DNA of 22,799 bases from the NCBI GenBank assembly GCA_019090365.1, contig JAHRWC010000089.1, forward strand, positions 1 through 22,799. Reading direction: 5' to 3'. A program made the translations under genes and the position numbers. The first letter of the stretch is position 1; each line of letters opens with the position of its first letter. This DNA is from Flavobacteriaceae bacterium (GTDB lineage: Bacteria; Bacteroidota; Bacteroidia; Flavobacteriales; Flavobacteriaceae). Positions 1 to 7,529 of this stretch are shown one piece after another. Under the pieces are notes generated by a model, which was given only the letters and a program-made list of their open reading frames with translations, was not told the DNA's origin and searched no databases.

Positions 1-389
1 GAAGCATCCATTTCAAATTCTTTTCTTATTCTAAGTAAATCAGCAGGTTCAGGCCCAAAAAAACCTCCAGCCATGGCAGATTTTCCCGGCTCTAATCTTA
101 GATAATATCCACCTCGCCGATGTGCTCCTGCCCTACTAAAACTAGCGCTTCTATGCACATTATATGGAGTTTTATCTTTACTAAACCTTACATCTCTATT
201 GATTCGAAAAACTTTAAGTTTAGAAATTTCATCAGTTTCATTTAAAGAATTCTCAATGGAAGCATAAAATGCCTTTAGTATTTTTTCATTAGCTAAATAT
301 TCTTTTTTATGTTCTGTCATCCAATCTCTATGGTTGTTCTTTTTCAGCGCATTAAGAAACTTAAAAGCATTTTTTGGTATCGTACTCAT
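1..389 (-). CDS. DUF2461 (TIGR02453) family protein, C-terminus cut by window edge
   Basis: The gene starts at ATG 389-387 and runs off the left edge, leaving 129 readable residues. I read it directly from the reverse strand because no stop lies inside the window. Recognisable family features are an N-terminal FKFLNALKKNNHRDWM segment, the highly conserved RINRDVRFSKDKTPY block at about residues 62-76, and a GGYYLRLEPG strand at about 93-102 followed by GGFFGPEP. These match the DUF2461/TIGR02453 family, small soluble proteins of about 220 residues common in Bacteroidota whose biochemical role is not established. No signal peptide is seen, so it is probably cytoplasmic. It is divergent from the membrane protein gene at 529. 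The family assignment is secure; a function cannot be given. Confidence 0.85.
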   Translation of the reverse strand, partial: MSTIPKNAFKFLNALKKNNHRDWMTEHKKEYLANEKILKAFYASIENSLNETDEISKLKVFRINRDVRFSKDKTPYNVHRSASFSRAGAHRRGGYYLRLEPGKSAMAGGFFGPEPADLLRIRKEFEMDA

Positions 390-456
390 ATTATTTAATT
401 TGAATTAATAAATATACCACAAATACAGCTTCCTATAAATATCAAGATATCAGTTA

Positions 457-488
457 TTTGCATTTTATTATCAAATCTCTTAAATTGA
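457..488 (+). promoter_or_regulatory. candidate Bacteroidota-type promoter for the 529 gene
   Basis: TTTG at 457-460 is followed after 20 nt by TAAATTGA at 481-488. This resembles the Bacteroidota -33 TTTG / -7 TAnnTTTG arrangement, with mismatches at the end of the -7 box. It would place a transcript start about 35 nt before the ATG at 529. Such AT-rich matches arise often by chance, so this is only a candidate. Confidence 0.3.
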
Positions 489-528
489 AAGCTCAAACAA
501 ATAATCACTAATTATTAAAACCAAAAAA

Positions 529-960
529 ATGACTACAACAAACAAACCGAAAGTGGCATTCTGGATTATTGCCATAATTGCATTAATTTGGAACGCTATG
601 GGCGTAATGGCATATATAGGGCAAGCATATATGACTGATGATGCTAAAGCATTACTCCCTGAAGCACAAAGAGAACTTTACGAAAATGTACCAGCCTGGG
701 CAACAGCAGCTTTTGCAATTGCAGTATTTGGAGGGCTTTTAGGTTCTCTAGCTTTAATTATAAAGAAAAAATGGGCAATTCCATTATTTCTTTTATCTCT
801 ATTAGGAGTACTTGTTCAGATGGTATATAATTTCTTTTTAAGTAATAATATGGACGTATATGGTCCAGGAGGTTATATCATGCCAATTATGGTGATAATT
901 ATTGCTATTTTTCTTTACATGTATAGTAAAAAGGCAAAGACCAATGGTTGGTTAAATTAA
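529..960 (+). CDS. small four-helix membrane protein of unknown function
   Basis: This 143-residue protein is largely hydrophobic. Likely membrane segments fall at about residues 9-30, 56-78, 82-104 and 113-133. A short soluble loop at about 31-55 carries acidic residues (TDDAKALLPEAQRELYE) and ends at a PAWATAAFA motif. The N-terminus begins MTTTNKPK and the C-terminus ends in basic residues (KKAKTNGW), which suggests both ends are cytoplasmic. Similar flavobacterial proteins are, as I recall, sometimes labelled 'sugar transporter', but I see no transporter signature and the protein is too small for known sugar carrier folds. It is monocistronic: divergent from the DUF2461 gene and closed by a strong terminator just downstream. 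The gene is real, the location is the inner membrane, and the function is unknown. Confidence 0.8.
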   Translation: MTTTNKPKVAFWIIAIIALIWNAMGVMAYIGQAYMTDDAKALLPEAQRELYENVPAWATAAFAIAVFGGLLGSLALIIKKKWAIPLFLLSLLGVLVQMVYNFFLSNNMDVYGPGGYIMPIMVIIIAIFLYMYSKKAKTNGWLN

Positions 961-979
961 AACATAAATTAATAAATTT

Positions 980-1016
980 AAAAGCCCTTTTCTTACATTT
1001 CGAATTGGGCTTTTTT
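980..1016 (+). terminator. intrinsic terminator after the 529 gene
   Basis: AAAAGCCC (980-987) pairs with GGGCTTTT (1007-1014) across a 19-nt loop, and the right arm runs into six T residues (1011-1016). It lies 20 nt after the stop codon. The stem is preceded by A residues, so it could also work in the opposite direction, but no minus-strand gene ends here. Confidence 0.8.
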
Positions 1017-1036
1017 AATATTTTAGGATGAAAAAT

Positions 1037-1070
1037 ATTGTGTACAATATGTGGAAAACATATTCACAAT
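1037..1070. promoter_or_regulatory. bulged 13-bp inverted repeat upstream of the OmpA-domain operon
   Basis: AATATGT (1046-1052) pairs with ACATATT (1058-1064) around a GGAAA loop. The stem continues with ATTGTG (1037-1042) against CACAAT (1065-1070), leaving a 3-nt TAC bulge on the left arm. The left arm also holds a second overlapping repeat, ATATTG (1035-1040) and CAATAT (1045-1050). No T-run follows, so it is not a normal terminator. It lies upstream of the candidate -7 box at 1098, which would suit an operator, but an RNA structure is possible if transcription starts earlier. Confidence 0.4.
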
Positions 1071-1097
1071 TGTTCCCTTAAAAATGAATAATTTTTA

Positions 1098-1105
1098 TAG
1101 ATTTG
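1098..1105 (+). promoter_or_regulatory. candidate -7 box (TAnnTTTG) for the 1159 operon
   Basis: TAGATTTG matches the Bacteroidota -7 consensus TAnnTTTG exactly and lies 53 nt before the ATG at 1159. The nearest upstream TTG-type -33 candidate (1070-1073) is about 24 nt away, slightly too far, so the pairing is uncertain. Confidence 0.35.
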
Positions 1106-1158
1106 ATTAAATGACTTTCTTTGTTTGTAAAACCCTATAAAACAAAGAGATTGCTTAT

Positions 1159-2124
1159 ATGAAAAACTTTTTTATAGCTTTTATTGTTTTTTTATTATGG
1201 TCTATTTTTGGGCTTTGGATCTATTCTTTGATTCAACCAAGTAAAATAGCTGTTAATTCTGATTCTACATATGTGGAAAAAAAACCTATTGTAGAAGATA
1301 AAAAAGAGATAATTCCTCTAAAAGATTCTATTACTAAAATTGAAAATACCGAAGATACTTTATTAAAAAAAGAACCTGTAAATTATAATACGCTTAAAGC
1401 AATTAATGAAAATGGTGAAATAATCTTTTTATTTTCTGAAGGAGTTAGTATTACTAAAAACTCTCCTGAATTAGTTATACCTAATTCTATAATAGATTTT
1501 AAATACAAGCTAAACACCTATTTAATTGATCATCCAGATTCTGAATTGCATATCATTTCTTTGTACAGCCCTTTGGAAAATGTTGAAAGCCCTAACTTAG
1601 GTATGCTAAGAGGCTTAAGCATTAAAGATATTCTTATAGAAACTGGGATTTCAGCTGAAAAAATAGTGATCAAACCAATTATAAAAGATATTCAATTTAA
1701 CGATAGTCTTCAATTCAATAATAGCTTAACATTCTCTTTTAAACCTTTAAATTTAAAGAGGATAGAAAATTTAAAATTAGAAATACCTGAAGCAAAAACA
1801 GTATATCCAAAATTTTCAGAAAGTGGAATTTTAGCAAATGATGATTTAAAAAACTTACTTTTAGAGGTAAATTCCGTTATAAAAAATCATCCCAATATAA
1901 AAATTGAAATTGTAGGTCATACAGACAACATTGGTAATAGTAATGATAATTATGCCACCGGATTAAAACACGCAAGGCAAGTTAGATGGTATTTAGTTTC
2001 AAAAGGAGATATCGATAAAACAAAAATAATTGCTTCATCAAAAGGAGAGTCTGAACCAATTGATAGCAATAACTCACATTTAGGTAGAATTGCAAATAGA
2101 CGCATTGAAGTTATATTTAATTAA
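1159..2124 (+). CDS. membrane-anchored protein with C-terminal OmpA-like peptidoglycan-binding domain
   Basis: The protein has 321 residues. Residues 4-25 form one hydrophobic segment with no lipobox cysteine and no clear cleavage site, so it is probably an uncleaved inner-membrane anchor with the rest in the periplasm. A charged Lys/Glu-rich linker covers about 40-75. The C-terminal domain (about 210-321) is a canonical OmpA-like peptidoglycan-binding fold: VGHTDN at 252-257, then ARQVRWYL, KGESEP and the terminal NRRIEVIF that carries the conserved arginines. Residues of about 85-200 resemble a degenerate second copy, with LFSEGVSI and a GLSIKDILIETGISAEKI helix-strand pattern but without the HTD motif; that is an inference from pattern only. 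The stop is 1 nt before the next ATG, and the unit continues into the symporter. Fixing the membrane or a partner to peptidoglycan is the likely role. Confidence 0.85.
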   Translation: MKNFFIAFIVFLLWSIFGLWIYSLIQPSKIAVNSDSTYVEKKPIVEDKKEIIPLKDSITKIENTEDTLLKKEPVNYNTLKAINENGEIIFLFSEGVSITKNSPELVIPNSIIDFKYKLNTYLIDHPDSELHIISLYSPLENVESPNLGMLRGLSIKDILIETGISAEKIVIKPIIKDIQFNDSLQFNNSLTFSFKPLNLKRIENLKLEIPEAKTVYPKFSESGILANDDLKNLLLEVNSVIKNHPNIKIEIVGHTDNIGNSNDNYATGLKHARQVRWYLVSKGDIDKTKIIASSKGESEPIDSNNSHLGRIANRRIEVIFN

Positions 2125-2125
2125 T

Positions 2126-2743
2126 ATGGATAAACAAATAGATTTACTTGGCTTGTTACCTGAATATGGAGGTATTTTTATATTAATGCTAAGTGCATTT
2201 TTAATTGGATACTTTTCAAGTTTATGGTTTCAAAAGGCTAAATATTCTGGGTTAATAAACAAGCAGAAGAAAAAAATTGCGGCCCTAAAAAAAACCAATC
2301 ACGCCATTTCAAATTTTGATAAGACTCCTACAAAAGAAAGTATTAATGATATAGAAACAATCTTTACTGAAATCAAACCAAAAATCATTAAAGTTGTAAA
2401 AGAAGCCCAAGAAGAAATTATTGAGGCTAAAATCCCTAAAAGAGTTGCCATAAAAGCTAGAACAAGCTATGTTACTTATAATAAATCAAAACCAAAATTA
2501 AATTTTGATAATCTTGGTTTAGGTAGTGAAAAAAACAAAGATGATTTAACGAAAATAACGGGAGTAGGCCCTTATATTGAGGAAAGGCTTAATGAGGTTG
2601 GTATTTTTAATTATAATCAAATAAGTAAGCTTACTATAGGAGATATTCGAGCAATTACTGAATTAATTGACTTTTTTCCAGGAAGAATTGAAAATGATGA
2701 TTGGATTGGTCAAGCCCAAGATTTACTAATAATAACTAAGTAA
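2126..2743 (+). CDS. membrane-anchored protein with C-terminal helix-hairpin-helix (H3TH-like, COG3743/DUF4332-type) domain
   Basis: I place the start at ATG 2126, 1 nt after the upstream stop, giving 205 residues. An in-frame ATG at 2090 lies inside the OmpA gene and adds only twelve unlikely residues. Residues 17-37 form one membrane helix. The strongly basic stretch after it (QKAKYSG..KQKKKIAALKK) puts the C-terminal part in the cytoplasm by the positive-inside rule. A charged, probably helical linker covers about 45-135. The domain at 139-205 has DLTKITGVGPYIEERLNEVGI, a helix-hairpin-helix signature with GVGP, followed by a second helical part ending in FFPGRIENDDWIGQAQ. That tail is typical of the domain also found fused to ribosomal proteins and NuoE-like proteins and described as H3TH or flap-nuclease-like. 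No catalytic residues are apparent. Nucleic-acid or protein binding is possible; the role is unknown. Confidence 0.75.
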   Translation: MDKQIDLLGLLPEYGGIFILMLSAFLIGYFSSLWFQKAKYSGLINKQKKKIAALKKTNHAISNFDKTPTKESINDIETIFTEIKPKIIKVVKEAQEEIIEAKIPKRVAIKARTSYVTYNKSKPKLNFDNLGLGSEKNKDDLTKITGVGPYIEERLNEVGIFNYNQISKLTIGDIRAITELIDFFPGRIENDDWIGQAQDLLIITK

Positions 2744-2750
2744 CACTTTT

Positions 2751-4586
2751 ATGAAATTAGAAACACTTGATTGGGTATTAATCATCTCATTTTTTGCATT
2801 AGTACTATCCATTGGTATTATTGTTTCAAAAAGATCAGGTAAAAATACTTCAGAGTATTTCTTATCAAATCGTAGTATGCCATGGTGGTTACTTGGCTTC
2901 TCAATGGTTGCTACTACTTTTTCAACAGACACCCCTAACTTAGTAACAGACATTGTAAGAAATAATGGCGTATCAGGTAACTGGGTTTGGTGGGCATTTT
3001 TATTAACTGGATTATTAACAGTATTTGTTTATGCAAAACTTTGGCGAAAATCTAATGTCAATACAGACATGGAATTTTATGATTTACGCTATGGAGGAAA
3101 ACCAGCACATTTTCTTAGAGGATTTAGATCTGTTTATCTTGGTGTAGTTTTTAATGTAATGGCTATGGCAGCTGTAACATTAGCCGCAATAAAAATTGGG
3201 CAAGTAATGTTAGGGCTAACTCCTATGCAAACTGTTGGTATAGCTGGAACAATTACTGTAATCTTTAGTGCTCTTGGTGGATTTAGAGGAGTAGTTTATA
3301 CAGATTTTGTATTATTCTTTGTTGCAATGGCTGGAGCTATTGGCGCAGCATATTATTTAGTTAATATGGATGAAATTGGTGGTTTATCCAATTTACTAAC
3401 AAATGAAAATGTAGTAGATAAATTATCCATTTTACCTGACTTTAATAATACTGAAGCACTTATAGGAATATTAATAATTCCACTTGCTGTACAATGGTGG
3501 AGTGCTTGGTATCCTGGAGCTGAACCTGGAGGTGGAGGATATATAGCTCAACGTATGTTAGCTGCAAAAGATGAAAACCATGCAATTGGTGCAACTTTTT
3601 TCTTTAATATCATGCACTATGCTTTACGTCCTTGGCCGTGGATATTAGTTGCATTGGCATCTTTAGTTTTATATCCAGATTTAGCAAGTATCCAAGCTGC
3701 TTTTCCAAATGTTGAAGAAAGTAAATTAGGACATGATTTAGCATATTCAGCAATGCTAACAAAATTACCTACTGGTCTTTTAGGAATTGTATTAGCTTCT
3801 TTGGGTGCAGCTTATATGTCAACTATATCAACACATTTAAATTGGGGCTCATCTTATATAGTTAATGATTTTTATAAACAGCAAATCAATAAGAATGCAA
3901 GTGAAAAAGAATTAGTTAATGCTGGTAGGTTATCTACAGTAATATTAATGATTGCTAGTGCTTTACTTGCTTTAGTATTAACGAATGCCTTACAACTATT
4001 TGAAATCATACTAATGTTTGGAGCTGGTACTGGGCTTATCTTTATCCTTAGATGGTTTTGGTGGAGAATCAATGCTTGGAGTGAAATTTCAGCTATGTTT
4101 GCTTCTGGGATTATTTCTATATTATTTAATTTTACTTCATTAAAAGATATATTATTTGATCATAAAAATGAAACAGATGTATTAGTAGAAGGAGTATTTC
4201 CAGCTTGGTCAAAATTTCCATTAGTAGTTTTAGTAACCACTATTATTTGGGTTATTGTTACCTTCTTGACAAAACCTGAAAGTAAAGAAACATTAGTTAC
4301 ATTTTATAAACAAACACTTCCAGGAGGTCCTGGATGGAAAAATGTAATTGATTCGGTAGATGATGAAGAACTTAGAACATTAGAACAAAATAAGAAATGG
4401 TCAGTTCCCTCAGGGATCTTAGCAATGGTTTTAGGATGTATTCTTGTGTATAGTTGTATGTTTGCTACAGGAAATATCTTATATGGAAACTACAAACTAG
4501 CATCAGGATTAATTGTAGTAATACTAATTTCAGGATTCTTATTATTGAGGGTTTGGAAAAACCTTAAAAGTGATTTCAAAGAATAA
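2751..4586 (+). CDS. sodium:solute symporter (SSS family)
   Basis: A 611-residue polytopic inner-membrane protein with roughly 13-15 hydrophobic segments. SSS-family features are the start LDWVLIISFFALVLSIGI, the SEYFLSNRSMPWWLLGFSMVATTFSTDTP region (about 34-62) that forms part of the sodium and substrate site in the family, and GGFRGVVYTDFVLFFVAMAGA near 177-197. It lies 7 nt after the helix-hairpin-helix gene and is probably the last gene of that operon. It is longer than many SSS carriers (about 500-550) because of an extra C-terminal part with a soluble stretch (about 505-550) and two more helices. The substrate cannot be read from sequence. The convergent neighbour is a peptidoglycan-sugar hydrolase, so a cell-wall sugar is a possible but unproven cargo. 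Confidence 0.88.
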   Translation: MKLETLDWVLIISFFALVLSIGIIVSKRSGKNTSEYFLSNRSMPWWLLGFSMVATTFSTDTPNLVTDIVRNNGVSGNWVWWAFLLTGLLTVFVYAKLWRKSNVNTDMEFYDLRYGGKPAHFLRGFRSVYLGVVFNVMAMAAVTLAAIKIGQVMLGLTPMQTVGIAGTITVIFSALGGFRGVVYTDFVLFFVAMAGAIGAAYYLVNMDEIGGLSNLLTNENVVDKLSILPDFNNTEALIGILIIPLAVQWWSAWYPGAEPGGGGYIAQRMLAAKDENHAIGATFFFNIMHYALRPWPWILVALASLVLYPDLASIQAAFPNVEESKLGHDLAYSAMLTKLPTGLLGIVLASLGAAYMSTISTHLNWGSSYIVNDFYKQQINKNASEKELVNAGRLSTVILMIASALLALVLTNALQLFEIILMFGAGTGLIFILRWFWWRINAWSEISAMFASGIISILFNFTSLKDILFDHKNETDVLVEGVFPAWSKFPLVVLVTTIIWVIVTFLTKPESKETLVTFYKQTLPGGPGWKNVIDSVDDEELRTLEQNKKWSVPSGILAMVLGCILVYSCMFATGNILYGNYKLASGLIVVILISGFLLLRVWKNLKSDFKE

Positions 4587-4597
4587 TTTTTATTCTT
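4579..4597. terminator. AT-rich inverted repeat containing both convergent stop codons
   Basis: AAGAATAA (4579-4586) and TTATTCTT (4590-4597) are perfect 8-bp arms around a TTT loop. The symporter stop TAA (4584-4586) and the minus-strand stop (4592-4590) both lie in the arms. With only one G:C pair the hairpin is weak, so a true bidirectional terminator role is uncertain. No better terminator is visible at this junction. Confidence 0.35.
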
Positions 4598-7514
4598 CTT
4601 CAATTAATGAGTTATAAATAACTTGTTGAATATTTGATCGTAAATTACTTCCAATTATTTTTCGATTACTTGCATCTGGATACGTTCTGTTTGAAAGAAA
4701 AACATACACCAATTCTTGTTCTGGATCTGCCCAAGTAAATGTACCTGTAAATCCGCTATGCCCAAAACTAAGCATTGAAACACATCCACATGTTGGACCT
4801 ACTTCACTTAACTGTGGCTTATCGAAACCTACTCCTCTTCTAACATCATCATCACAATAATAACAAGTATTGAAAAGATCTAAAGTTTCTGGTTGTAAAT
4901 ATTGTTTGTCACCATAAAAACCCTTCCAAAGATACATTTGCATAATTTTTGCGATATCATTCGAATTACTAAACAAGCCTGCATGTCCACTTACTCCTCC
5001 TAGCATTGCAGCACCTTGATCATGTACATATCCTTGTACTTTTTGCATTCTAAATGATTGATCATTTTCGGTGGGTGGAATCTGACTCTTCTTAAATTTA
5101 TCTAAGGGTAAATAAGTAGCATAATTTGCTCCTAATGATTTATAAAAATTACGCTGAACAAGCTTATCTAAAGAAGTTCCATAAAATTCTTCTAAATATT
5201 TTTTCAATATATAGTAGGGTAAATCACTGTATTTATAGCTTAATCTTTTTCTAAGTTCACTTTTTTTAATTCTTTCGAAAATAGAATCCTTATAATCATC
5301 TCGCATAAATAAATTCTCTGCAACTCTAATTTTAAAGCTATCTCTTTTTTCTTTTGAATAATATTTTTCAGAAGGCAATTTAGTAACAGTGTCTAAAGTA
5401 CTTACATAAAAAGGGATCCAGGCTTTTAAACGTGCATAATGTGATAACATACGTTTAATATTAATATTTGCCTTGTCTGTATTCTTGTATTCTGGAAGTA
5501 ATTCTGAAAGCTTTGTATCCATCGAAATAATATCACGATCTACTAACTCCATAATTAATGGAAGCGTTGACAAAATTTTAGTCAATGAAGCAACGTCGTA
5601 AATATCGGTGTCCTTTACTCGAATCTTTTTATCTTGAGTATGATGTCCAAAATTTTTCTGATATATCACTTTTCCTTTTCTAGCAACTAAAATTTGAGCT
5701 CCAGGCATCATATTAGCCCATAAACCAATACGTGCTAATGAATCTATTCCTTTTAGTTTTTTTGAATTTATTCCTACGCTTTCTGGTACTCCATATTGTA
5801 AACGTTTTAATTGATTTGTTTCAATTGAAGTAAACAATGGAAAATCCTCTCCTAGTGTTACAGGCAGCATCCCTTCTCCTTTTCTAGCTCCAAATATTAA
5901 TTGTGCAGAGAGTTCTTGAGAAACTTTACTATTCTGATACGACATTATTATCGCTTCAAAGTTTTCAGAAGTTTTTAAATCTAGTAATGCATAAGGTCTT
6001 GCAAAAACATCCAATATAACTTTATTAGTTCGTGCTATTTCATAGATCCAGACTAATTCTTTATCAGTGAACTTATACCCTTTCCATGGATTATCATTCG
6101 ATTTATGAAAACCAATGACTACATAATCATACCTTTTTAATTTCTTAACATAACTATTTAAGCTCTTCGCTTTAACCCATGAAACATTTCCATATTTCTT
6201 CAACTGACTTAAAAAGTGCTTTCCTGAATCATCTCCAAAATTTACATAAGCAATTTTCTTATCGACTAAATCAGTGATTGGTAAAATATCATCTTTGTTT
6301 TTTAGAACGGTCAATGCCTTTTCCATTACCTTTTCATATAATACTCTATCTTCAGGAGCATTTAAATCTTCGATAAGGTTTTCAGAATTAACAGGTTCAT
6401 ATTGATGTAAACCAACTTTATATTTTGCTAATAATATTTTTTTAACAGAATGCGCTAATCGTTCTTCTGAAATAAATTCTTTTCGATAGGCATTAACAAT
6501 TAATTGGTGTGCTTTTGGAACACTTTCAGAAATCAACAACACATCATTACCTGCTAAAAATGCTGCCAAATCTATTTCACCAGGTTTTTTAAAATTAGCA
6601 GCTCCCTTCATGTTTAAAGCATCTGTAAAGATTAATCCATTAAAACCAAGTTGTCCTTTTAAAATGTTAGTAACAATATTTTCTGAAATAGATGAAGGAT
6701 AATCAAATTTTTCCTCTAATGATGGCACATTTAAATGAGCAACCATTACACTGCTTAATCCATTCTCAATTAGTCTTCTATATGGATGTAATTCAACTGA
6801 ATCAATTCGTTCCTTAGTAAAAGAAATCGTTGGCAATGTTTTATGAGAATCTTTATCGGTATCACCATGTCCAGGGAAATGTTTTGCATTAGCAAGAACA
6901 CCTACACTTTCCATACCTCTCATAAAAGCTAAAGACTTTTCAGTAACGTTATCCTTGTCCTCACCAAAGGAACGATTTCCAATTATAGGGTTCTTAGGGT
7001 TTGTATTGATATCAACAACTGGCGCAAAATTTATATGCACTCCTAATCGTTTTGAATGCTCCCCTATTCGTTTACCAACTTCTTCAATAAGCTGATTATC
7101 TTTAATAGCAGCTAAAGTCATATTCCACGGATATGCAAACGTAGAATCTAAACGCATGGCCAATCCCCATTCTGCATCCATACCTATTAATAAAGGTGTT
7201 TTAGATACTTTTTGATAGTGGTTGTTTAATTTTGCTTGACGTTTTGGACCTCCTTTTGAAAATATAATTCCTCCGATATATTGATTCTTAATTAAGCTAT
7301 CAATTTTATCGGTTTTAGATTTAGGGTCGCTAGAAAAAATATCAACCATAAATAATTGACCCACTTTTTCTTGAAGCGACATATTACCATATACACTATC
7401 TACCCATTTTTTTTGATTTTCAAGATCATTCGCTACATGCAAAGGATTTAATTGTTGTGCAAAAGTTGCAAAACTGAATGAAAATACTAAGATAAAAAAT
7501 GTGAGGTTCTTCAT
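4590..7514 (-). CDS. secreted GH3 beta-N-acetylglucosaminidase (NagZ-type) fused to a serine beta-lactamase-like hydrolase
   Basis: The protein has 974 residues. Residues 1-19 are a Sec signal peptide (MKNLTFFILVFSFSFATFA, followed by QQ). The GH3 domain spans about 35-375, with the NagZ signature KHFPGHGD at 211-218, DSH at 222-224 supplying the catalytic His, and FTDAL with nucleophile Asp298. A linking GH3 C-terminal-like alpha/beta domain covers about 385-560. The beta-lactamase/class C penicillin-binding fold spans about 575-970: SLTK at 643-646 (catalytic Ser and Lys), YSD at 762-764 in place of YxN, and HSG at 919-921 in place of KTG. GH3 enzymes of this type remove GlcNAc from muropeptides, and the second domain may act on peptide or ester bonds. 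The signal peptide puts both activities in the periplasm, unlike cytoplasmic NagZ of Enterobacteria. This domain pairing is known in Bacteroidota. It is the last gene of the minus-strand run. Confidence 0.92.
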   Translation of the reverse strand: MKNLTFFILVFSFSFATFAQQLNPLHVANDLENQKKWVDSVYGNMSLQEKVGQLFMVDIFSSDPKSKTDKIDSLIKNQYIGGIIFSKGGPKRQAKLNNHYQKVSKTPLLIGMDAEWGLAMRLDSTFAYPWNMTLAAIKDNQLIEEVGKRIGEHSKRLGVHINFAPVVDINTNPKNPIIGNRSFGEDKDNVTEKSLAFMRGMESVGVLANAKHFPGHGDTDKDSHKTLPTISFTKERIDSVELHPYRRLIENGLSSVMVAHLNVPSLEEKFDYPSSISENIVTNILKGQLGFNGLIFTDALNMKGAANFKKPGEIDLAAFLAGNDVLLISESVPKAHQLIVNAYRKEFISEERLAHSVKKILLAKYKVGLHQYEPVNSENLIEDLNAPEDRVLYEKVMEKALTVLKNKDDILPITDLVDKKIAYVNFGDDSGKHFLSQLKKYGNVSWVKAKSLNSYVKKLKRYDYVVIGFHKSNDNPWKGYKFTDKELVWIYEIARTNKVILDVFARPYALLDLKTSENFEAIIMSYQNSKVSQELSAQLIFGARKGEGMLPVTLGEDFPLFTSIETNQLKRLQYGVPESVGINSKKLKGIDSLARIGLWANMMPGAQILVARKGKVIYQKNFGHHTQDKKIRVKDTDIYDVASLTKILSTLPLIMELVDRDIISMDTKLSELLPEYKNTDKANINIKRMLSHYARLKAWIPFYVSTLDTVTKLPSEKYYSKEKRDSFKIRVAENLFMRDDYKDSIFERIKKSELRKRLSYKYSDLPYYILKKYLEEFYGTSLDKLVQRNFYKSLGANYATYLPLDKFKKSQIPPTENDQSFRMQKVQGYVHDQGAAMLGGVSGHAGLFSNSNDIAKIMQMYLWKGFYGDKQYLQPETLDLFNTCYYCDDDVRRGVGFDKPQLSEVGPTCGCVSMLSFGHSGFTGTFTWADPEQELVYVFLSNRTYPDASNRKIIGSNLRSNIQQVIYNSLIEEE

Positions 7515-7529
7515 TTAGGAAAGGAAATA

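Noticed and set aside
529..960. Sugar transporter identity
   Set aside because: Only four helices, no carrier-family motif and no sugar-related neighbour.
1037..1070. Hairpin considered as a second terminator for the 529 gene
   Set aside because: It has a mostly AT stem and no following T-run, and a good terminator already lies at 980-1016.
2090..2125. Upstream ATG start for the helix-hairpin-helix protein
   Set aside because: It lies inside the OmpA-domain gene; ATG 2126 directly after the stop gives a better N-terminus before the membrane helix.
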